DNA from: Flammeovirgaceae bacterium UBA2786
GTDB lineage: Bacteria > Bacteroidota > Bacteroidia > Cytophagales > Cyclobacteriaceae
DNA length: 64,000 nt
Direction: 5' to 3'
NCBI GenBank assembly: GCA_002352225.1
Contig: DEIA01000004.1
Coordinates: 1 to 64,000 of the forward strand
In this document: piece after piece, positions 33,227 to 42,176 of the stretch
Position numbering within the stretch: the first letter of the stretch is position 1
Layout: every line of letters begins with the position of its first letter
Notes under the pieces: model-generated
Told to the model about the DNA's origin: nothing
Seen by the model: the letters and a program-made list of their open reading frames with translations, nothing else
Databases searched by the model: none
Program-made: the position numbers and the translations under genes

Positions 33227-34855
33227 CTACCAGAATACCGTGTATAGAGCAATCAGAATTCCAATGATAATAAGAGATCCGAAAATAAACCCCGGGTTTA
33301 CCCGGAAGAGTTTAACATCTACTTCCATCAGTTTCCTCGGCTTCGTTTCGGGTTTTATCAAACTCATTATTATCATAATAATGATGATGAGTACAAATGT
33401 AATAGACATACGGTCGAGAAAAGGATAATCGGGAAACCAACCGTTGGTCCATGCCGGAAGAAATTTAAGAATAGCCGAAACGGGAATAGTTAATAACGCG
33501 CCCGTCATGGCGGCCGCTGCCGTAGTTCGTTTCCAGAAGAACCCCATCAAGAAAATGGCCAGTACACCAGGCGAAATAAACCCAACATATTCCTGAATAA
33601 ATTGATAGGCCTGATCCAATGTTTTTAATGCGGGCGCTACTAATCCGGCAATAGCAATGGAAATAATTACAGTCCATCGGCCAACGAGCACCAGTTTTTT
33701 TTCATCGGCACTTTTATCAAAATATTTCTGGTAGAGATCCAGAGAAAAAATGGTGGAAATGCTATTCGCTTTGCCGGCCAATGATGCTACTACAGCAGCC
33801 GTAAGCGCGGCAAAGGCAACACCTTTCAAACCTGCTGGCAACAAGTTCATAAGTGTGGGGTATGCATGGTCTGGTTTCAACACACCCAGTTCGTCCACCA
33901 TCTCGGCCTGAAACATGCCTTGCTGATGCAGCACATACATGGCAATACCCGGCAGCACAGCAATTAACGGAATCATAAGTTTTAAAAATGCTGCAAACAA
34001 TAACCCCTGTCGGGCAGTTTTTAAATCAGCACCCAAGGCGCGTTGTGTAATGTATTGATTGCAGGCAAAATAATTCAGGTTATTGATCCACATACCCCCA
34101 ATCAGCACCGAAAGCCCGGGCAGGTCTTTATAATAGGTATGATCTTTATCGAGTATCATGTGAAAATGACTTTCTGCATTTTCTTTTAATAAGACAAGAC
34201 CTTTCCAGGCATTGCTGCCAAAACCAAATTTTTCGGAGAGTAACGTTAACGCGAGATAAGAAGTAAGCAACCCGCCCACTACCAGCACGGCCACCTGAAT
34301 TACATCGGTGTAGCCAATAACCTTCATACCGCCCAGGGTTACTACAATAGCAAATACACATAACCCGAAAATGCACAGTTCAAAAGATAAATTGGAAATG
34401 GAATTGATGGCGATAGCGCCCAGGTAAATGATGGAAGTAAGATTGACAAACACATAAACGAGCAACCAGAAGATAGCCATTACAGTGCTTACCTTGTCGT
34501 TGTAGCGCTCGGCCAAAAACTGTGGCATTGTATAAATTTTATTCTTCAGGTATAATGGAATAAAAAATACAGCTACGATTATAAGGGTGGCTGCGGCCAT
34601 CCACTCGTAGGTGGAAATGGCAAGACCAATAGCAAAGCCAGAGCCCGACATACCGATGAAGTGCTCGGCAGAAATGTTGGAAGCGATTAACGAGGCGCCA
34701 ATGGCCCACCAGGTTAAAGAACCTTCTGCCAGAAAAAATTCGCGCGCACTTATTGATTTAGAACGTTTCTTATAATAGATATAATAGCCGTATAGAAAAA
34801 CGACAACGAAGTATCCAAAGAAAACAAAGTAATCGGCTGTGTGAAGGGTATTCAT
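33227..34855 (-). CDS. Sodium/solute symporter of the SSS family, likely inositol or sugar uptake
   Basis: 542 residues with about 14 transmembrane helices and the sodium:solute symporter signatures ARE-FFLAEGSLTWWAIGAS and NISAEHFIGMSGSGFAIG, of the SGLT/vSGLT branch. It transports a sugar or polyol with Na+. It is the second gene of a pair with the inositol oxygenase just upstream (40 bases), transcribed together on the minus strand. myo-Inositol is therefore the most economical substrate, an inference from context. The gene is intact from start to stop. Confidence 0.9.
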   Translation of the reverse strand: MNTLHTADYFVFFGYFVVVFLYGYYIYYKKRSKSISAREFFLAEGSLTWWAIGASLIASNISAEHFIGMSGSGFAIGLAISTYEWMAAATLIIVAVFFIPLYLKNKIYTMPQFLAERYNDKVSTVMAIFWLLVYVFVNLTSIIYLGAIAINSISNLSFELCIFGLCVFAIVVTLGGMKVIGYTDVIQVAVLVVGGLLTSYLALTLLSEKFGFGSNAWKGLVLLKENAESHFHMILDKDHTYYKDLPGLSVLIGGMWINNLNYFACNQYITQRALGADLKTARQGLLFAAFLKLMIPLIAVLPGIAMYVLHQQGMFQAEMVDELGVLKPDHAYPTLMNLLPAGLKGVAFAALTAAVVASLAGKANSISTIFSLDLYQKYFDKSADEKKLVLVGRWTVIISIAIAGLVAPALKTLDQAYQFIQEYVGFISPGVLAIFLMGFFWKRTTAAAAMTGALLTIPVSAILKFLPAWTNGWFPDYPFLDRMSITFVLIIIIMIIMSLIKPETKPRKLMEVDVKLFRVNPGFIFGSLIIIGILIALYTVFW

Positions 34856-34895
34856 TTTGGCCGACTAAGGGTTAAGTGAATAGTGTGTTAGGAGT

Positions 34896-35792
34896 TTAAA
34901 ACTTTAACGTTGGCGGAAGGTATTTTGCCACCAGGTCTTCGTAATAAGGCTTAAGCTCTGTCCAGTTGGGCGGTGTTGGGTTTTTAGAGTAGAGATCGTA
35001 TGGATTAAACAGCTTTACCCATTTAAACATTTCGTGGTCATGGCTATCCATCAAATGACCATATGCGTTTTCGCGATGCTGGGCGTAGAAGGAGTGGTAA
35101 CGAAGCATGTACAGACCTTGCTCCGGAAGCTGGTCTTTTACCATGTTATAAACATATTCATCATGCCCCCACGACATGTGTACATTGCGCAGTCCACAGT
35201 TGGGCGAATACACACCGTATTTTGTATTGTATTTTGGGTTATTAAAATCCGGGTTGTTAACAAAAAATTCCGGATAAACAATTTTATCTGAATACGCACA
35301 GCCAACCGGGAAGGTATCGCCAACCACAGCCCATTGAGGTTCTCCGAAAAGACAAAGTACTTTGCCCATATCGTGTAACAGGCCCACCATTACCATCCAG
35401 TCGGGGTGACCATCTTTGCGTATGGCTTCAGATGTTTGGAGCAAATGCTGAAATTGATCAAGGTCGGTATCCGGATCGGAGTCATCTACCAGTTGATTTA
35501 GAAAATCAAAGGCATTCCATACCGGCATTTCCTTTTTGTTGAACGAAAGGAACTCGGCCTCTTTTTGCATCACAAAGTCGTACGTCTGATAGGTGTGGTT
35601 AAGACGATAAAACTCGCGCACACTGTCGCGTTGGGGTTCTTCATAGTTGCGGTATTCTTCGGTAGATTTTGAAGTAGCAATAGTATCAGGATTGGGGTAC
35701 CTGCGCAAAAGATCATCTTCCCACTCATCCAAACTCTTTAGCGGAACGTCTTCAACCTTGTTTTTCATAGTCTGCTTTTGATTTTCAGACAT
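34896..35792 (-). CDS. myo-Inositol oxygenase
   Basis: A di-iron oxygenase that cleaves myo-inositol with O2 to D-glucuronate. The 298 residues match the eukaryotic MIOX core closely: NQLVDDSDPDTDLDQFQH, GLLHDMGKVLCLFGEPQW, VVGDTFPVGC, VHMSWGHDEYVY, LRYHSFY and NPYDLYSK. All six iron ligands expected from human MIOX (four His, two Asp) appear present in QFQH, LLHD, WGHDEY, RYHSFY and NPYD. An alternative start eight codons in (MKNKVEDV) is possible. The family is best known in animals, plants and fungi but also occurs in Bacteroidota. It leads the operon with the Na+ symporter. Confidence 0.93.
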   Translation of the reverse strand: MSENQKQTMKNKVEDVPLKSLDEWEDDLLRRYPNPDTIATSKSTEEYRNYEEPQRDSVREFYRLNHTYQTYDFVMQKEAEFLSFNKKEMPVWNAFDFLNQLVDDSDPDTDLDQFQHLLQTSEAIRKDGHPDWMVMVGLLHDMGKVLCLFGEPQWAVVGDTFPVGCAYSDKIVYPEFFVNNPDFNNPKYNTKYGVYSPNCGLRNVHMSWGHDEYVYNMVKDQLPEQGLYMLRYHSFYAQHRENAYGHLMDSHDHEMFKWVKLFNPYDLYSKNPTPPNWTELKPYYEDLVAKYLPPTLKF

Positions 35793-36008
35793 AAATCTAA
35801 ACCTTTTTCCAGATTTATGCAGAGGATAATTATGTACCGAAGGCGAAAATCTTTACATAGAAAAGCAGGTGTAAATGTAAATGAGATGGAGAAGTTGTTC
35901 TGAAAAATCGTATAAATCAGAAACATGGAACCCACAGTATTAATTCATAAAAGGAAAATTATGCTCCATATCTGATTTTTGTATCTTGGAAGTTCGTAGC
36001 AACCCGGT

Positions 36009-37256
36009 ATGGATTTATATTTTACTTTTTCGGTACTCATCGTACTCTCAGCTCTGTTTTCCTTTATCAACAGTCGTTTTCTGAAGTTGCCTCCGGCAAT
36101 AGGAATAATGCTATTGGCAATTCTTACTTCCATTAGTCTGGTTGGGTTAAACCATACCGTACCGGCTTTTTCACAATATTTTTCAGGCCTTGTTGCTCAG
36201 ATCGATTTTCCGGGTGTGTTGATGGGCGCCATGCTCAATTTCCTGTTATTTGCCGGGGCTATACACGTAAGTTTGCAGGAGTTGCATAAGCAACGCATGC
36301 CTATTCTAATTCTTTCTACTGTAGGGGTTATCCTTTCTACTTTTTTAGTAGGCTCCATGATGTATGGCGTGTTACTTTATCTGGATATTAACGTACCCTT
36401 GATTCAATGTTTTGTGTTTGGTGCTCTCATTTCGCCAACCGATCCATTAGCTGTAATTGCAATCTTAAAGCGTGCAGGCATTAGCAAACCCATTGAAACA
36501 AAAATTGCCGGTGAATCGCTGTTTAATGATGGCGTAGCGGTTATGTTGTTCGCCATTCTATTACAGCTGGCACAAGGAAGTGAGGTTGATATTACATTTA
36601 AGAACGTGGCCGGTCTTTTTGTACAGGAAGCTATTGGAGGAGTAGTGGTAGGGATGTTGTTGGGGTATGCAGGCTCGCAGGCAATAAAACGCATTGACGA
36701 ATATCAGGTAACAGTTATTATTACTGTGGCTATTGTAATGGGCGGTTATCTGGTAACGCAACTTTTGCATATTTCAGGGCCGCTGGCCATGGCCGCTGCA
36801 GGATTGGTGATTGGGAATTATGGCAAGCGTACTGCCATGTCTGCAACAGATAAAGATTACCTGGATAAATTCTGGGAGATGATTGATGAAATTCTAAATG
36901 CCATCCTGTTTCTGATCATTGGCCTGGAGTTGCTGCTGATTACCAATATTCAGCAGTATTGGATAATCGGAAGTTTGGGAATTGTAATTGTGCTGCTAAG
37001 CCGGTATTTATCTATCTGGATGCCAATGTGGATTATTCCAAACCTGGGCCGCTTTGATGGTAAAACAATGGCTGTGCTTGTGTGGGGTGGATTACGCGGT
37101 GGGGTTTCTGTGGCACTGGCTTTAACTATAGATCCGCATCTTAATCAAAATCTGTTTTTAGCTGTAACCTATTATATTGTTGTATTCTCTATTGTGATAC
37201 AGGGTTTGAGCATAGGCAAGGTAATAGCACTAATAAACAAGAAGCGTAAAACATGA
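36009..37256 (+). CDS. NhaP-type Na+/H+ antiporter
   Basis: 415 residues with about 12 transmembrane helices of the CPA1 monovalent cation:proton antiporter family. The ion-binding pair lies in GESLFNDGVAVMLF, and GALISPTDPLAVIAILK and WGGLRGGVSVALAL are conserved blocks. It has no long cytoplasmic tail. Role: expels Na+ (or K+) in exchange for protons for pH and salt balance. It may help a cell that uses Na+ symporters, but I see no operon link. It is divergent from the MIOX operon across 216 bases. Confidence 0.93.
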   Translation: MDLYFTFSVLIVLSALFSFINSRFLKLPPAIGIMLLAILTSISLVGLNHTVPAFSQYFSGLVAQIDFPGVLMGAMLNFLLFAGAIHVSLQELHKQRMPILILSTVGVILSTFLVGSMMYGVLLYLDINVPLIQCFVFGALISPTDPLAVIAILKRAGISKPIETKIAGESLFNDGVAVMLFAILLQLAQGSEVDITFKNVAGLFVQEAIGGVVVGMLLGYAGSQAIKRIDEYQVTVIITVAIVMGGYLVTQLLHISGPLAMAAAGLVIGNYGKRTAMSATDKDYLDKFWEMIDEILNAILFLIIGLELLLITNIQQYWIIGSLGIVIVLLSRYLSIWMPMWIIPNLGRFDGKTMAVLVWGGLRGGVSVALALTIDPHLNQNLFLAVTYYIVVFSIVIQGLSIGKVIALINKKRKT

Positions 37257-37386
37257 GGTAAAGCAACCCATCATTTCGGTTTAGTTCTTTCGGGTAGATT
37301 TTTTTAAACGGTAGCGATTGAATGTTAGCAAGTTTCAGATTTTGTAAAAGGTGCAGAGGTTAGATATTTGTAGAGAATATTCTCAG

Positions 37387-38238
37387 ATGATGAACGGACA
37401 GTCTACAAATTACAACCGAATTGCAGAAGCTATTGAATACATCAAAAAGAACTTTAAAAAGCAGCCCAGCCTTGATGAGGTTGCAGAGCACGTGCATTTA
37501 AGCCCGTTTCATTTCCAGCGATTGTTTACAGAATGGGTAGGTACAAGTCCGAAAAAATTTTTGCAATACATCAGTGTTGAACACGCGAAAAAGATATTAA
37601 CCGACAAACGAGCTACACTTTCTGAAACTGCTTTTGAAACAGGACTTTCGGGTACAAGCCGGTTGCACGATTTGTTTATAAACATTGAAGGGATGACACC
37701 CGCTGAATATAGAAATGGTGGTGCAACACTGCAGATCAAGTATAGCTTTGCCGAAAGCCCTTTTGGTAACCTGATTGTAGCCTCTACATTGAAGGGCATT
37801 TGCTATATGGCTTTTGAGGATGATGAAGAAAAAGCACTGAATAATCTGAAAGCGAGATTTTCAGAAGCAACATTTCAACGAAAATTGGATTTATGGCAGC
37901 AGAATGCTTTATTCATTTTTCAGAATGACTGGAGCAAATTACCCGAAATAAAATTACACCTGAAGGCCACAGATTTTCAATTAAAAGTTTGGGAAGCATT
38001 GTTGAAAATTCCCATGGGGCAACTTTCTACATACAGTAGTATTGCCAAACAAATTGGCAACCCAAATTCTTCGCGTGCAGTGGGCACCGCCATTGGCAGT
38101 AATCCGGTAGCATTTCTTATTCCGTGCCACAGGGTTATACAAGCTACCGGAAATTTTGGTGGGTATATGTGGGGTAATATCCGTAAAACGGCCATTATAG
38201 GTTGGGAAGGAGCGAAGACCAATAATGAGAATGAGTGA
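37387..38238 (+). CDS. Ada-like protein: AraC HTH domain plus O6-methylguanine-DNA methyltransferase
   Basis: 283 residues. An AraC-type double helix-turn-helix (about 10-105, DEVAEHVHLSPFHFQRLF) is fused to a methylated-DNA-protein-cysteine methyltransferase domain (about 110-275). The alkyl-accepting cysteine sits in IPCHRV and the arginine-finger helix in SSRAVGTAIGSNP. The zinc-type N-terminal Ada domain that senses methyl phosphotriesters is missing. The protein therefore resembles the short Ada form known from Bacteroidota. It repairs alkylated DNA, and may regulate by another signal. The frame is open upstream to a GTG at 37351, but adjacent ATG codons at 37387 and 37390 are better starts. 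Confidence 0.92.
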   Translation: MMNGQSTNYNRIAEAIEYIKKNFKKQPSLDEVAEHVHLSPFHFQRLFTEWVGTSPKKFLQYISVEHAKKILTDKRATLSETAFETGLSGTSRLHDLFINIEGMTPAEYRNGGATLQIKYSFAESPFGNLIVASTLKGICYMAFEDDEEKALNNLKARFSEATFQRKLDLWQQNALFIFQNDWSKLPEIKLHLKATDFQLKVWEALLKIPMGQLSTYSSIAKQIGNPNSSRAVGTAIGSNPVAFLIPCHRVIQATGNFGGYMWGNIRKTAIIGWEGAKTNNENE

Positions 38239-38294
38239 CTAAGTCCAGACAAAGTCAGAGTTTTAAGTGCGTAATTCGTTTGAAATATTTTTGA

Positions 38295-38403
38295 TTACTC
38301 CAGTTGCTTCTTAAGAAAGCCAATGACTTTATTTCTGATATCATCTACATCGAACATGGCACCATAGTGTGGCGCATCCTTTACTATCAATTCTTTCTCG
38401 CAC
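38295..38403 (-). pseudogene. 3' remnant of the alpha/beta hydrolase gene found intact at 42177
   Basis: On the minus strand this codes ...ELIVKDAPHYGAMFDVDD, IRNKVIGFLKKQLE and a stop, the last 33 codons of the hydrolase at 42177-43076. Hand alignment of 38295-38393 with 42177-42278 gives 92 of 99 bases identical, plus one three-base gap. Upstream of these codons, ten bases (TCTTTCTCGC, 38392-38401) match the intact gene again about 70 bases further on. The remnant is therefore a mosaic with an internal deletion. It ends about 12 bases before the cytochrome c stop codon. It has no start codon and is not expected to make a protein. Confidence 0.82.
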
Positions 38404-38414
38404 AAGCCGGCCAA

Positions 38415-38837
38415 TTAGTACGGCCGATAATCTTTCGTAGATGCTTTCAGTGCTGGTTGAATTTCTGCGGGTAGAATGGGTACGCCCTTATTACCCCAGG
38501 AGTTTCGGATGTAGTTCAAGACATCAGATACTTGCTCATTATTTAAATCGAAGCTCGTCATTTCGCCATTATAATCAACACCATTTATTTTCATTGGGCC
38601 ACGCACACCTAATACAGTAACTTTGATAAGTCTGTTCTTATCATTGAGGTAATCTGTCTTAGCAAGTGGTGGAAAAATGCCCTCAAGACCTTCACCCTCT
38701 GCCATATGGCAGGACATACACTGGGCTTCATATATTGTCTTCCCTCGTTCCATGCTTGCTTTCAAATCAAACACCTGATAGAAAGAGCAAAGAACAAGGG
38801 TGAATAGAAATAGAATAAAAAATAATTGCAATTTCAT
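38415..38837 (-). CDS. Exported monohaem c-type cytochrome
   Basis: 140 residues from the ATG at 38837, four bases after the stop codon of the molybdoenzyme subunit. A hydrophobic signal or anchor (LFFILFLFTLVLCSF) is followed by a class I cytochrome c fold: haem motif CMSCH near residue 40, a middle segment ending PPLAKTDYL, and a methionine-containing GEMTSFDLNNEQV as probable axial ligand region. Cytochromes of this type take electrons from periplasmic molybdenum hydroxylases. An earlier in-frame ATG at 38864 would overlap the upstream gene and looks less likely. Confidence 0.88.
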   Translation of the reverse strand: MKLQLFFILFLFTLVLCSFYQVFDLKASMERGKTIYEAQCMSCHMAEGEGLEGIFPPLAKTDYLNDKNRLIKVTVLGVRGPMKINGVDYNGEMTSFDLNNEQVSDVLNYIRNSWGNKGVPILPAEIQPALKASTKDYRPY

Positions 38838-38841
38838 AGTG

Positions 38842-41112
38842 CTAAGTCCTATCGTTTTTTTCATTCAAATCATTTATAAAAGGTTGGTTGTAGAATCTCT
38901 TGCCTGTGTTTTTATATAACGCATTTGCCACAGCTCCAAAAACTGGCGGAAAGGGTGGTTCGCCCAGGCCCGTTGGATCAATATCGTTTTCTACAAAGTG
39001 AACCTCAATTTTTTTAGGTGCTTCTCTGAGACGGATAATTCTGTAGCGATTGAAATTATTTTGTTCAGGAGTTCCTTCTTTATGCGTTAACGCACCATAG
39101 AAAGCATTTCCGATTCCATCCACAATAGCACCTTGCACCATGTTTGCTGCGGCATCGGGATTAATCACCACTCCACAATCCATCGCACTGAACACCTGCT
39201 CAACATACGGCTGACCATCCTTATTTACCATGTCTACCACATGCGCGGCATACGAAGCGTGACAGAAGTAAGCAGCAACTCCACGGCTGTACTTTTTATT
39301 TTCCGGATTATTCCAGCCCGATTTTTCTTTCACTAATTTTAATACGCCTGCATATCGGTCGGCATCATAGTCATTATTTTTACCCACCGGATTTTCTTTT
39401 GCTCGTTTTAAAAGTTCGAGTCTGAAATCGATCGGGTCTTTGCCCATGAGTTCTGCCAATTCATCTAAGAAAGATTGTTCAGCCGCAGCATTGAAGTTTG
39501 ATCGCGGTGCCCGGAATGCTCCTATGGTTATATTGGATGGTATTGCCCAACTTTCTGCCAGGTAGTTATCAACCGCGCCCGCGGGGAATCGGTTAGCATG
39601 AATAGGGCTTTCTGGAATGCCGCCCCCTTTCACATGAAACGCAATTAGATTTTTATTGGCATCCAATGCAGCGCGATACGTAGCGGTGTACATGGGGCGA
39701 TAAATGCCGTACGTCATATCATCTTCGCGACTATACACCAGTTTGATGGGAGCTTTTACTTTTTTGGAGATAGTGGCTGCTTCGTACATGTAATGTCCAT
39801 ATGCCCTGAGCCCAAAACCTCCGCCCATTCTGGTCATTTGAATTTCTATTTTATCGGCAGGAAGATTCAATAGTTTTGATAGCGTTGGCTCAGACCAGCC
39901 CGGTGCCTGCAGCGGTCCTACTAACAATGCTTTCTCATCGGTAACATGAGCAAAGAAATTCATAGGCTCCATACAGTTGTGGGCCAGAAAGGGTGCATTG
40001 TACGTGCGTTCTAAAATCTGGGCTGCATTTTTGAACGCAGTTTCAGGGTCGCCATCTTTTCGTAATTGCTGCGAGGGCTTGCTTGCATACTCGGCCATCT
40101 TTTGATATTGTGTACTACTCGTCTCCAACTCCGCAGGAATAACCACTTCAGTCTTACCACGAAAGCCCGCAATAACTTCTTTCGTTTCGCTGATCTGCTC
40201 CCAAACAACTTTAAGTTTTTTACGGGCGTTCATCACCTCCCATGTGGTTTTACCAACCACCACTACCAAATCATTAAATGTCCGGGTATCGAACCCAGCC
40301 TGTTCAAAACCATCCGGATACAATTTTATTGTAAACACATCTTTGATGCCGGGCATCTTCAGGGTTTCAGTCGCGTCAAACGATTTAAGTTTTTTTCCGA
40401 ATGCCGGTGGATGTTCAATCATGGCTATCAGGGTTCCATCGGGGGTATAGTCTTGGGAAAAAAGAGGTTTGCCAGTTACGATTTTCAATCCTTCCACATT
40501 TTTTCTGGAGGTTCGCACCACGTTGAAACTCTTTACATCTTTTAATGCAACTCCTGTTGGTACGGGAATGGCGGCTGCCTTTGAGGCAAAATCACCATAG
40601 GTTCCTGATTTGCCACTCTTAACATGATGAAGCATTCCGGCTTTGGTTGTCACTTCTTCCACTGGTACACCCCAGGTTTGCGCTGCGGCCTCGCGCAACA
40701 TCTGTCGCGCTGCTGCACCTGCCTCCCGAAGGGGTCTCCAATACATCCTCACTGAATTGCTTCCCCCTGTAAATTGCGGCCCAAGTTTTACGCTATCGTG
40801 GGGTGCCATTTCTACTATTACCTTTTGCCAATCCACATCTAATTCTTCCGCGGCAATCATTGGCAGTGAGGTCATCACATTTTGTCCAAACTCCGGATTA
40901 GGATTAAGAATCTTGATGAGATTATCAGGAGTAATTTTAATATAGCCGGTTAATTCATTCCATTGTTCAGCAGGTAACAGTTCACTTACCTCACTATCAA
41001 GCGTGTATTTTGCCAGACCACTAAAGCTGATCATCAGGCCACCGCTGGCCAGCATAGATGACTTTAAAAATGATCTTCTGCTTTGTGTTGTTTTTGTCTT
41101 TTCCATTTTCAA
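38842..41112 (-). CDS. Tat-exported molybdenum hydroxylase large subunit, copy A
   Basis: 756 residues of the xanthine-dehydrogenase/isoquinoline-1-oxidoreductase (IorB-like) family. The twin-arginine signal SRRSFLKSSMLASGG marks export folded with its cofactor. Molybdopterin-binding blocks include GGGFGLRAYGH, GAFRAPRSNFN and AMDCGVVINPDAA. The catalytic glutamate is expected in DPTGLGEPPFPP near the C-terminus. It oxidises an aldehyde or N-heterocycle using water. The [2Fe-2S] subunit gene lies just upstream and the cytochrome c gene just downstream, giving a complete electron route. It is similar along its full length to copy B at 43147, but less so than the nearby hydrolase remnant is to its parent gene. 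Confidence 0.92.
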   Translation of the reverse strand: MKMEKTKTTQSRRSFLKSSMLASGGLMISFSGLAKYTLDSEVSELLPAEQWNELTGYIKITPDNLIKILNPNPEFGQNVMTSLPMIAAEELDVDWQKVIVEMAPHDSVKLGPQFTGGSNSVRMYWRPLREAGAAARQMLREAAAQTWGVPVEEVTTKAGMLHHVKSGKSGTYGDFASKAAAIPVPTGVALKDVKSFNVVRTSRKNVEGLKIVTGKPLFSQDYTPDGTLIAMIEHPPAFGKKLKSFDATETLKMPGIKDVFTIKLYPDGFEQAGFDTRTFNDLVVVVGKTTWEVMNARKKLKVVWEQISETKEVIAGFRGKTEVVIPAELETSSTQYQKMAEYASKPSQQLRKDGDPETAFKNAAQILERTYNAPFLAHNCMEPMNFFAHVTDEKALLVGPLQAPGWSEPTLSKLLNLPADKIEIQMTRMGGGFGLRAYGHYMYEAATISKKVKAPIKLVYSREDDMTYGIYRPMYTATYRAALDANKNLIAFHVKGGGIPESPIHANRFPAGAVDNYLAESWAIPSNITIGAFRAPRSNFNAAAEQSFLDELAELMGKDPIDFRLELLKRAKENPVGKNNDYDADRYAGVLKLVKEKSGWNNPENKKYSRGVAAYFCHASYAAHVVDMVNKDGQPYVEQVFSAMDCGVVINPDAAANMVQGAIVDGIGNAFYGALTHKEGTPEQNNFNRYRIIRLREAPKKIEVHFVENDIDPTGLGEPPFPPVFGAVANALYKNTGKRFYNQPFINDLNEKNDRT

Positions 41113-41148
41113 TTCCTTTTAATTATAAGTAATGGTAGTTTGAACAAT

Positions 41149-41607
41149 CTATTTCTGTTTGGCTGCTGTTTTAATGGCATCTCTAATGCGTAAATAAGTT
41201 CCACATCTGCAAATGTTACCCGACATAGCCGTATCAATTTGCGCATCGGTTGGATTTGAATTTGTCCTTAATAAGGCTGCGGCCGACATGATCTGACCTG
41301 TTTGGCAATAACCACACTGTGCCACATCGTGTTCTAGCCATGCCTTTTGTACGGGGTGCTCCCCGCTTTCAGAAAGTCCTTCAATGGTGGTAATCTCCCT
41401 GTTTTGAGCTGCTGAAACAGGCAGCGAGCAAGAACGAACTGCTGTTCCATTTACATGGATTGTGCAGGCACCACATTGTCCAATACCACAACCATACTTG
41501 GTTCCTACCAGTCTGAGATGCTCGCGCAATACCCACAACAACGGTGTGGCCGGATCTACATCTACTGCTTGTTTTTTACCGTTTACGTTCAGGTTAATGA
41601 CTGCCAT
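41149..41607 (-). CDS. [2Fe-2S] subunit of the molybdenum hydroxylase, copy A
   Basis: 152 residues with the two clusters of this subunit type. The plant-ferredoxin-like part has CGIGQCGACTIHVNG and a later Cys. The helical C-terminal cluster has CGYCQTGQIM and GNICRCGTYLRI. It passes electrons from the molybdenum centre towards cytochrome c. It has no signal peptide of its own and is presumably carried out bound to the Tat-exported large subunit, as in related IorA/IorB-type enzymes. It is first in the copy A operon (36 bases before the large-subunit gene). The gap of 172 bases upstream separates it from the truncated AraC gene. Confidence 0.94.
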   Translation of the reverse strand: MAVINLNVNGKKQAVDVDPATPLLWVLREHLRLVGTKYGCGIGQCGACTIHVNGTAVRSCSLPVSAAQNREITTIEGLSESGEHPVQKAWLEHDVAQCGYCQTGQIMSAAALLRTNSNPTDAQIDTAMSGNICRCGTYLRIRDAIKTAAKQK

Positions 41608-41779
41608 AATATTGATTTTGTTTATAAGACAATAATTTTATTATTAAATGTAATTCTAAAATTTTTCATCTGCTTACGAAATTCAAACATCTGTTTGCTC
41701 AATCGACACGTCCTTCCTATTACTCGACATTTCAGCCTGTCTCACCAATTCATGCTGCTTATTTCATCATCCAATTATT

Positions 41780-42142
41780 TCAAGCAGCACGGAATTTTGT
41801 TGGATTAAGATGTGTATACTTTCTGAAGAAGTTATTGAAATGGGTGGGTTCTGAGAACCCCAAAGCACTTGAGATCTCCGCCACACTCCAGGTAGTATTA
41901 AGCAGAAGGTGTTTAGCTTCCTGAAGGATACGTTCAGAAATAACTTGCGTGGTAGTTTTAGTAAGGGTTGTTTTAATTGCTCTGTTCAAATGGTTGACAT
42001 GGATGTTCAGGTGGTTCGCGAACTGAGATGGATAGCGCATGCGAATAGGATGTGGCTCATCGATTGGAAACTGTTGTTCGAGCAGTTCCAAAAAAACAGC
42101 CGCGATTCGTTGCATTGATTTTGATGTTTGATTCTTGCCCAC
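41780..42142 (-). pseudogene. Headless AraC regulator: DNA-binding domain only
   Basis: About 110-120 residues covering only the C-terminal AraC double helix-turn-helix, with WSVAEISSALGFSEPTHFNN and FFRKYTHLNPTKFRAA, plus the short linker helix before it (MQRIAAVFLELLEQQFP). Full-length Bacteroidota regulators of this group are near 290 residues with an N-terminal cupin sensing domain. Here an in-frame stop sits three bases upstream of the only GTG (42142), and an internal ATG lies at 42115. Thirty-five bases beyond it lies the stop codon of the hydrolase gene. The 5' half seems lost at a duplication breakpoint. A shortened but working DNA-binding protein cannot be excluded. Confidence 0.62.
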
Positions 42143-42176
42143 GGTTCAATCAATTTTTCACGAGGAATAATTTGAA

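Noticed and set aside
40066..40545. 159-codon open frame on the plus strand within molybdoenzyme copy A
   Set aside because: Antisense to the intact large subunit; a His/Phe-rich composition without domain.
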